Source: Ilumatobacteraceae bacterium (GTDB taxonomy: Bacteria > Actinomycetota > Acidimicrobiia > Acidimicrobiales > Ilumatobacteraceae). From it: a stretch of 9,816 bases of DNA. The number at the start of each line of letters is the position of its first letter. Positions within the stretch are counted from its first letter, which is position 1. Made by a program: the position numbers and the translations under genes. Where the stretch lies: assembly GCA_023263465.1 (NCBI GenBank), contig JALQWV010000172.1:1-9816 (forward strand), read 5' to 3'. Positions 7,118-9,816 of the stretch are shown here, one piece after another. The notes under the pieces were generated by a model, which saw nothing but the letters and a program-made list of their open reading frames with translations, was not told where the DNA came from and did no database searches.

Positions 7118-8144
7118 TCAGCAAATTGTCCGTGTCGAGTTGGGTGAGCGTTCCTACAACGTCGTGATCGGGTCTGGTGTGCGATCTCAAATCATGAGCA
7201 TGGTGCCAATCACCGCAAAACGTGCAATCATCATTACCCAAGCAACCATTCCTTTCTCTTTAGAGGAACATCTGGTAGCAGCGGGAATTTCTACGCGCAC
7301 GATCAATATCGGTCTTGGCGAAGAATTCAAATCACTTGCAACGTTCGAAATGATTTTACGCGAATGCGCACTGTTTGGTCTGACGCGCAACGATGTCATC
7401 GTCGGAGTTGGTGGTGGCATGGTTACCGACATTGCGGGTTTTGCAGCGTCAGCATGGCACCGCGGTATCGCGGTGGTTCATGTGTCAACCACTCTTGTTG
7501 GCATGGTGGATGCGGCAATTGGCGGAAAGACAGGTGTCAACCTTGCAGAAGGGAAGAACCTTGTCGGCGCATTTTGGCAGCCACGTGGTGTGCTGTGCGA
7601 CACAGATGCCCTTTCCAGTTTGAGTCCGCGTGAAACACGATGCGGAAATGGTGAAATGGCAAAGTATCACTTCCTTACGGGAGACGATCTTCTAAGTCTT
7701 GATCTCATCTCGCGAATTGCACGTTGTGTGCAAATTAAAGCTGACATTGTCGGATCGGATGAGCGCGAAGGTGGTCGCCGTATGCTGCTGAATTATGGCC
7801 ACACTCTTGCGCATGCAATAGAGATCGCTACAGACTTTTCAGTTGCGCACGGTGAGGCTGTGGCAATCGGGTTGGTGTACGCGGCTCTGCTTGCTCGCGA
7901 ACTTGGCCGAATAGACGACCAACGTGTGGTTCAGCATCGCCAAGTAGTTGAGGGTGAGTATGGGTTGTCATGTGCATTGCCTGCAGGTGTGTTGCACGAA
8001 GAACTTGTTGCTTTGATGCACAGTGACAAAAAGGCACTCAGTGGATTGACATTTGTGCTCGATGGCAGCAACGGTGTTGAGCCAGTGTCGCCGGTGAGCA
8101 TTGAAGCAGTTCGCTCGGCGCTGAGCCGCATGGAAGTACGCTAG
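7110..8144 (+). CDS. aroB: 3-Dehydroquinate synthase
   Basis: AroB cyclises DAHP to 3-dehydroquinate using NAD+ and a divalent metal. The protein has 344 residues from the ATG at 7110, at the short end for the family. NAD-binding elements are GLGEEFKS, the GVGGGMVTDIAGF loop and STTLVGMVDAAIGGKTGVN. The metal ligands are E182 in GNGEMAKYHFL, H231 in NYGHTLAHAIE and H247 in AHGEAV. The DEREGGRR motif with its substrate-binding lysine and arginine region is present just before H231. The E182-H231 spacing is 49 residues, against 63 as I recall for the E. coli enzyme, so about one helical segment is missing. The start follows from AGGAA 6 nt upstream and overlaps aroK by 8 nt. The aroQ start comes 4 nt after the stop. 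Confidence 0.97.
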   Translation: MSSQQIVRVELGERSYNVVIGSGVRSQIMSMVPITAKRAIIITQATIPFSLEEHLVAAGISTRTINIGLGEEFKSLATFEMILRECALFGLTRNDVIVGVGGGMVTDIAGFAASAWHRGIAVVHVSTTLVGMVDAAIGGKTGVNLAEGKNLVGAFWQPRGVLCDTDALSSLSPRETRCGNGEMAKYHFLTGDDLLSLDLISRIARCVQIKADIVGSDEREGGRRMLLNYGHTLAHAIEIATDFSVAHGEAVAIGLVYAALLARELGRIDDQRVVQHRQVVEGEYGLSCALPAGVLHEELVALMHSDKKALSGLTFVLDGSNGVEPVSPVSIEAVRSALSRMEVR

Positions 8145-8148
8145 AACC

Positions 8149-8601
8149 ATGGCAGTAACTACCAAGCGCATATTGCTTCTCAATGGCCCAAACCTCAATT
8201 TGCTGGGTGAGCGTGAGCCAGCAGTGTACGGAACTGCAACACTGGCCGATCATGTTGCAGCAGCAAGTACCGCTGCAAGCGAGTATGGACTCGTAGTTGA
8301 CAGTATGCAGTCAAATAGTTCGTCAGAACTGGTACATGCCATACACACGGCGCGGAAAACCCATGATGCAATTGTTATTAATCCTGGTGCGTTCACGCAC
8401 TACGCCTGGAGCATTCATGATGCACTTGCGACATTCAGTGGGCCTGTGATCGAAGTCCACATTTCCAATCCAAGTAGCCGCGAATCGTGGCGCCATGAGA
8501 GCGTTATCGCACCAGTTGCAACAGGCACTATTGCTGGGTTCGGCGGAATTGGTTATGTACTTGCCGTTCAGGCAGTAGCGCGACTACTCAAAGTTCAGTA
8601 A
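8149..8601 (+). CDS. aroQ: Type II 3-dehydroquinate dehydratase
   Basis: AroQ removes water from 3-dehydroquinate to give 3-dehydroshikimate; type II enzymes are usually dodecamers. The 150-residue length is standard. The N-terminal motif is LLNGPNLNLLGEREPAVYG, with R22 and Y27 at the positions of the catalytic arginine and tyrosine. QSNSSSELVHAI, VINPGAFTHYAW, EVHISN with the general acid H104, and R111 follow. The C-terminus TGTIAGFGGIGYVLAVQA is typical. Two spots depart from the common pattern: SS replaces the HE of QSNHEGEL-type sequences, and SIHDAL carries histidine where arginine is common. The start is the ATG 4 nt after aroB. GGAAG at 8132-8136 is 12 nt away, a poor spacing. TACGCT at 8137-8142 also fits TANNNT 6 nt before the ATG, but it lies within aroB codons. 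Confidence 0.97.
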   Translation: MAVTTKRILLLNGPNLNLLGEREPAVYGTATLADHVAAASTAASEYGLVVDSMQSNSSSELVHAIHTARKTHDAIVINPGAFTHYAWSIHDALATFSGPVIEVHISNPSSRESWRHESVIAPVATGTIAGFGGIGYVLAVQAVARLLKVQ

Positions 8602-8616
8602 TTGTCGGGCAGGAAA

Positions 8617-9756
8617 ATGCCACGTCCAGATTTTCTCCCTCTTCGTGTTGACGGTCGACTAGAAGAAGTAGCGCGTCACCTTGCCGATAGGCACGCCGCC
8701 TCTGCGCTACTTGTTTCCTCAACCATAAATATTCGCTACCTAACAGGATTCACAGGATCTGCGGGTGTAGTGATTTGTCGAACTGATGATTCGGTGTTGG
8801 TTACTGACGGAAGATATGTCGAGCAAGCACAAGCGCAGATTCGTGATTCAGGAGCAGCAATTCGTATTGTCGAGGCACGAACAGCAGCAGCAACCCTTGA
8901 CGTTGTTGCAACCGAACTTGCCGACGACGCAAAGATTGGATGCGAGTCTGCAGACCTCACGGTTGATGCTTACGCTCGCTATGTTTCGGCATTGGGCAGG
9001 GAGTTGATTCCGCTCAGCGGAATAGTAGAAGAGCGCCGCCGTTCAAAAAGCGAAGCAGAAATCCAGCGCATAGCTTTTGCCGCCGCTACTGCAGACAGAG
9101 CCTTGGCTGACGTTCACGATCTCCTCGTGCGTTCCATGAACGAACCTGTAACTGAGCGAGACGTGCGAGATGAGTTGGAGTACCGGATGCGACGGTATGG
9201 AGCGGATGGTCCGAGTTATGAAACCATCGTCGCCACTGGTCCCAATGCAGCACGACCTCATCATCGGCCAACCGATCATGTTTTGTCAGAAGGGGATTCG
9301 GTAGTAATTGATGTTGGAGGATTAGTCGATGGCTATCACTCTGATATGACACGAACGTATTTGCTGGGCAAAGTTGATCCGGTATTGCAGACCATGCTCG
9401 AAGTAGTGACCGAGGCGCAAGCACGTGGGGTTGCGGCCGTCCGAGCGGGAGCATTACCGAGCGAGATCGATCGCATGTGTCGTTCCTTCATCACCGAAGC
9501 AGGGTTCGGGCCAGAGTTTGTGCATGGCACAGGACATGGGGTGGGTCTCAACATTCATGAATCGCCATGGCTGCGTGCGCAATCCGATGAACCATTGCGC
9601 GATGGAGAGGTGGTGACTGTGGAGCCTGGCGTCTATCGTGTAGGTCTCGGCGGTGTGCGAATTGAGGATTTACTCCTCGTACGCGCGGCCGGAAGCATCA
9701 CTCTTACTCACACCCCGAAGGACAACCTGTGCCTGCAATCTCGACAAACGATTTAA
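8617..9756 (+). CDS. pepQ: M24 family metallopeptidase (Xaa-Pro aminopeptidase/dipeptidase type)
   Basis: This is a creatinase-like N-terminal domain fused to a pita-bread M24 peptidase domain, 379 residues from the ATG at 8617. Such enzymes release N-terminal residues before proline or cleave Xaa-Pro dipeptides. The N-domain contains INIRYLTGFTGSAG and LVTDGRYVEQA. The five metal ligands are D232 (VIDVGG), D243 (HSDMTRT), H307 (HGTGHGVGL), E336 (TVEPGVY) and E350 (RIEDLL), and the supporting H303 is present. The set is complete, so the enzyme should be active with two metal ions. Sequence alone does not separate aminopeptidase P from prolidase; the symbol follows the usual name of the actinobacterial gene beside efp. 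A TTG at 8602, directly after the aroQ stop, would add five residues and is an alternative start. The last 28 nt overlap efp. Confidence 0.93.
   Translation: MPRPDFLPLRVDGRLEEVARHLADRHAASALLVSSTINIRYLTGFTGSAGVVICRTDDSVLVTDGRYVEQAQAQIRDSGAAIRIVEARTAAATLDVVATELADDAKIGCESADLTVDAYARYVSALGRELIPLSGIVEERRRSKSEAEIQRIAFAAATADRALADVHDLLVRSMNEPVTERDVRDELEYRMRRYGADGPSYETIVATGPNAARPHHRPTDHVLSEGDSVVIDVGGLVDGYHSDMTRTYLLGKVDPVLQTMLEVVTEAQARGVAAVRAGALPSEIDRMCRSFITEAGFGPEFVHGTGHGVGLNIHESPWLRAQSDEPLRDGEVVTVEPGVYRVGLGGVRIEDLLLVRAAGSITLTHTPKDNLCLQSRQTI
9718..9722 (+). promoter_or_regulatory. Shine-Dalgarno site for efp inside the peptidase gene
   Basis: AAGGA lies 6 nt before the GTG at 9729, within the coding end of the M24 peptidase gene. 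It supports the efp start there, before the peptidase stop at 9754-9756. Confidence 0.7.
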
Positions 9757-9816
9757 AGAACGGAATCACCCTCAACCTGGATGGCACCTTGTACACGGTG
9801 GTGGAGTTCCAGCATG
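9729..9816 (+). CDS. efp: Elongation factor P, N-terminal part (cut by window end)
   Basis: EF-P binds ribosomes stalled on consecutive prolines and promotes peptide bond formation. Only 29 codons are inside the window. From the GTG at 9729 they read as fMet-PAISTNDLKNG, then ITLNLDG and VVEFQH. The TNDLKNG-x-TLNLDG-x-L-x-x-VVEFQH pattern is the start of the KOW-like first domain of actinobacterial EF-P. The modified-residue loop lies just beyond the window. There is no other start between this GTG and the conserved NDLKNG, and AAGGA sits 6 nt upstream. The gene overlaps the peptidase gene by 28 nt in a different frame. The pepQ-efp order is conserved in actinobacteria, where nusB normally follows. 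Confidence 0.93.
   Translation, partial: MPAISTNDLKNGITLNLDGTLYTVVEFQH

Noticed and set aside
1..9816. Search for mobile elements, CRISPR arrays, RNA genes or a defence/novel gene system
   Set aside because: Nearly every base is accounted for by conserved housekeeping genes in a known actinobacterial order; no repeats, transposase, tRNA-like fold or unexplained gene group was seen.

Overview
This window reads as a housekeeping stretch of an actinobacterial chromosome with roughly balanced base composition. All genes lie on the + strand and are packed almost end to end. The order is small membrane protein, alaS, ruvX, mltG, aroE, aroC, aroK, aroB, aroQ, M24 peptidase (pepQ type), efp. This is the conserved actinobacterial order known from Streptomyces and, with extra genes inserted between aroE and aroC, from Mycobacterium. 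The moderate GC, the shortened GNGEMAKYHFL-type AroB and possible leaderless TANNNT promoters fit a lower-GC lineage such as Acidimicrobiia. That placement is an inference from the proteins; there is no rRNA or other marker in the window.

Layout: positions 1-23 may hold the last codons of an upstream gene. Positions 20-265 encode an 81-residue single-pass membrane protein of the kind found next to alaS in actinobacteria. A 33-nt gap carrying a candidate promoter precedes alaS (299-2929). alaS is followed after 1 nt by ruvX (2931-3368), which overlaps mltG (3361-4560), which overlaps aroE (4557-5378). A 42-nt gap, the longest in the window, carries a candidate leaderless promoter and a small palindrome in front of aroC (5421-6584). 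Then aroK (6581-7117), aroB (7110-8144), aroQ (8149-8601) and the M24 peptidase (8617-9756) follow without room for terminators. efp starts inside the end of the peptidase gene at 9729 and runs off the window.

Functionally, AroB, AroQ, AroE, AroK and AroC supply five of the seven shikimate-pathway steps. AroB makes 3-dehydroquinate, AroQ dehydrates it, AroE reduces it to shikimate, AroK phosphorylates shikimate and AroC makes chorismate. The DAHP synthase and EPSP synthase genes are not here. The flanking genes serve translation (AlaRS, EF-P), nucleic-acid processing (RuvX), peptidoglycan synthesis (MltG) and peptide turnover (M24 peptidase). Short overlaps and GTG starts suggest that most genes are translationally coupled.

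I found no mobile element, CRISPR array, tRNA, rRNA, toxin-antitoxin or defence system, and no novel multigene system. The points worth a second look are fine-scale: candidate leaderless promoters before alaS and aroC, a 28-nt peptidase/efp overlap with a strong Shine-Dalgarno site inside the peptidase gene, a two-cysteine insertion in MltG, and a shortened segment in AroB.
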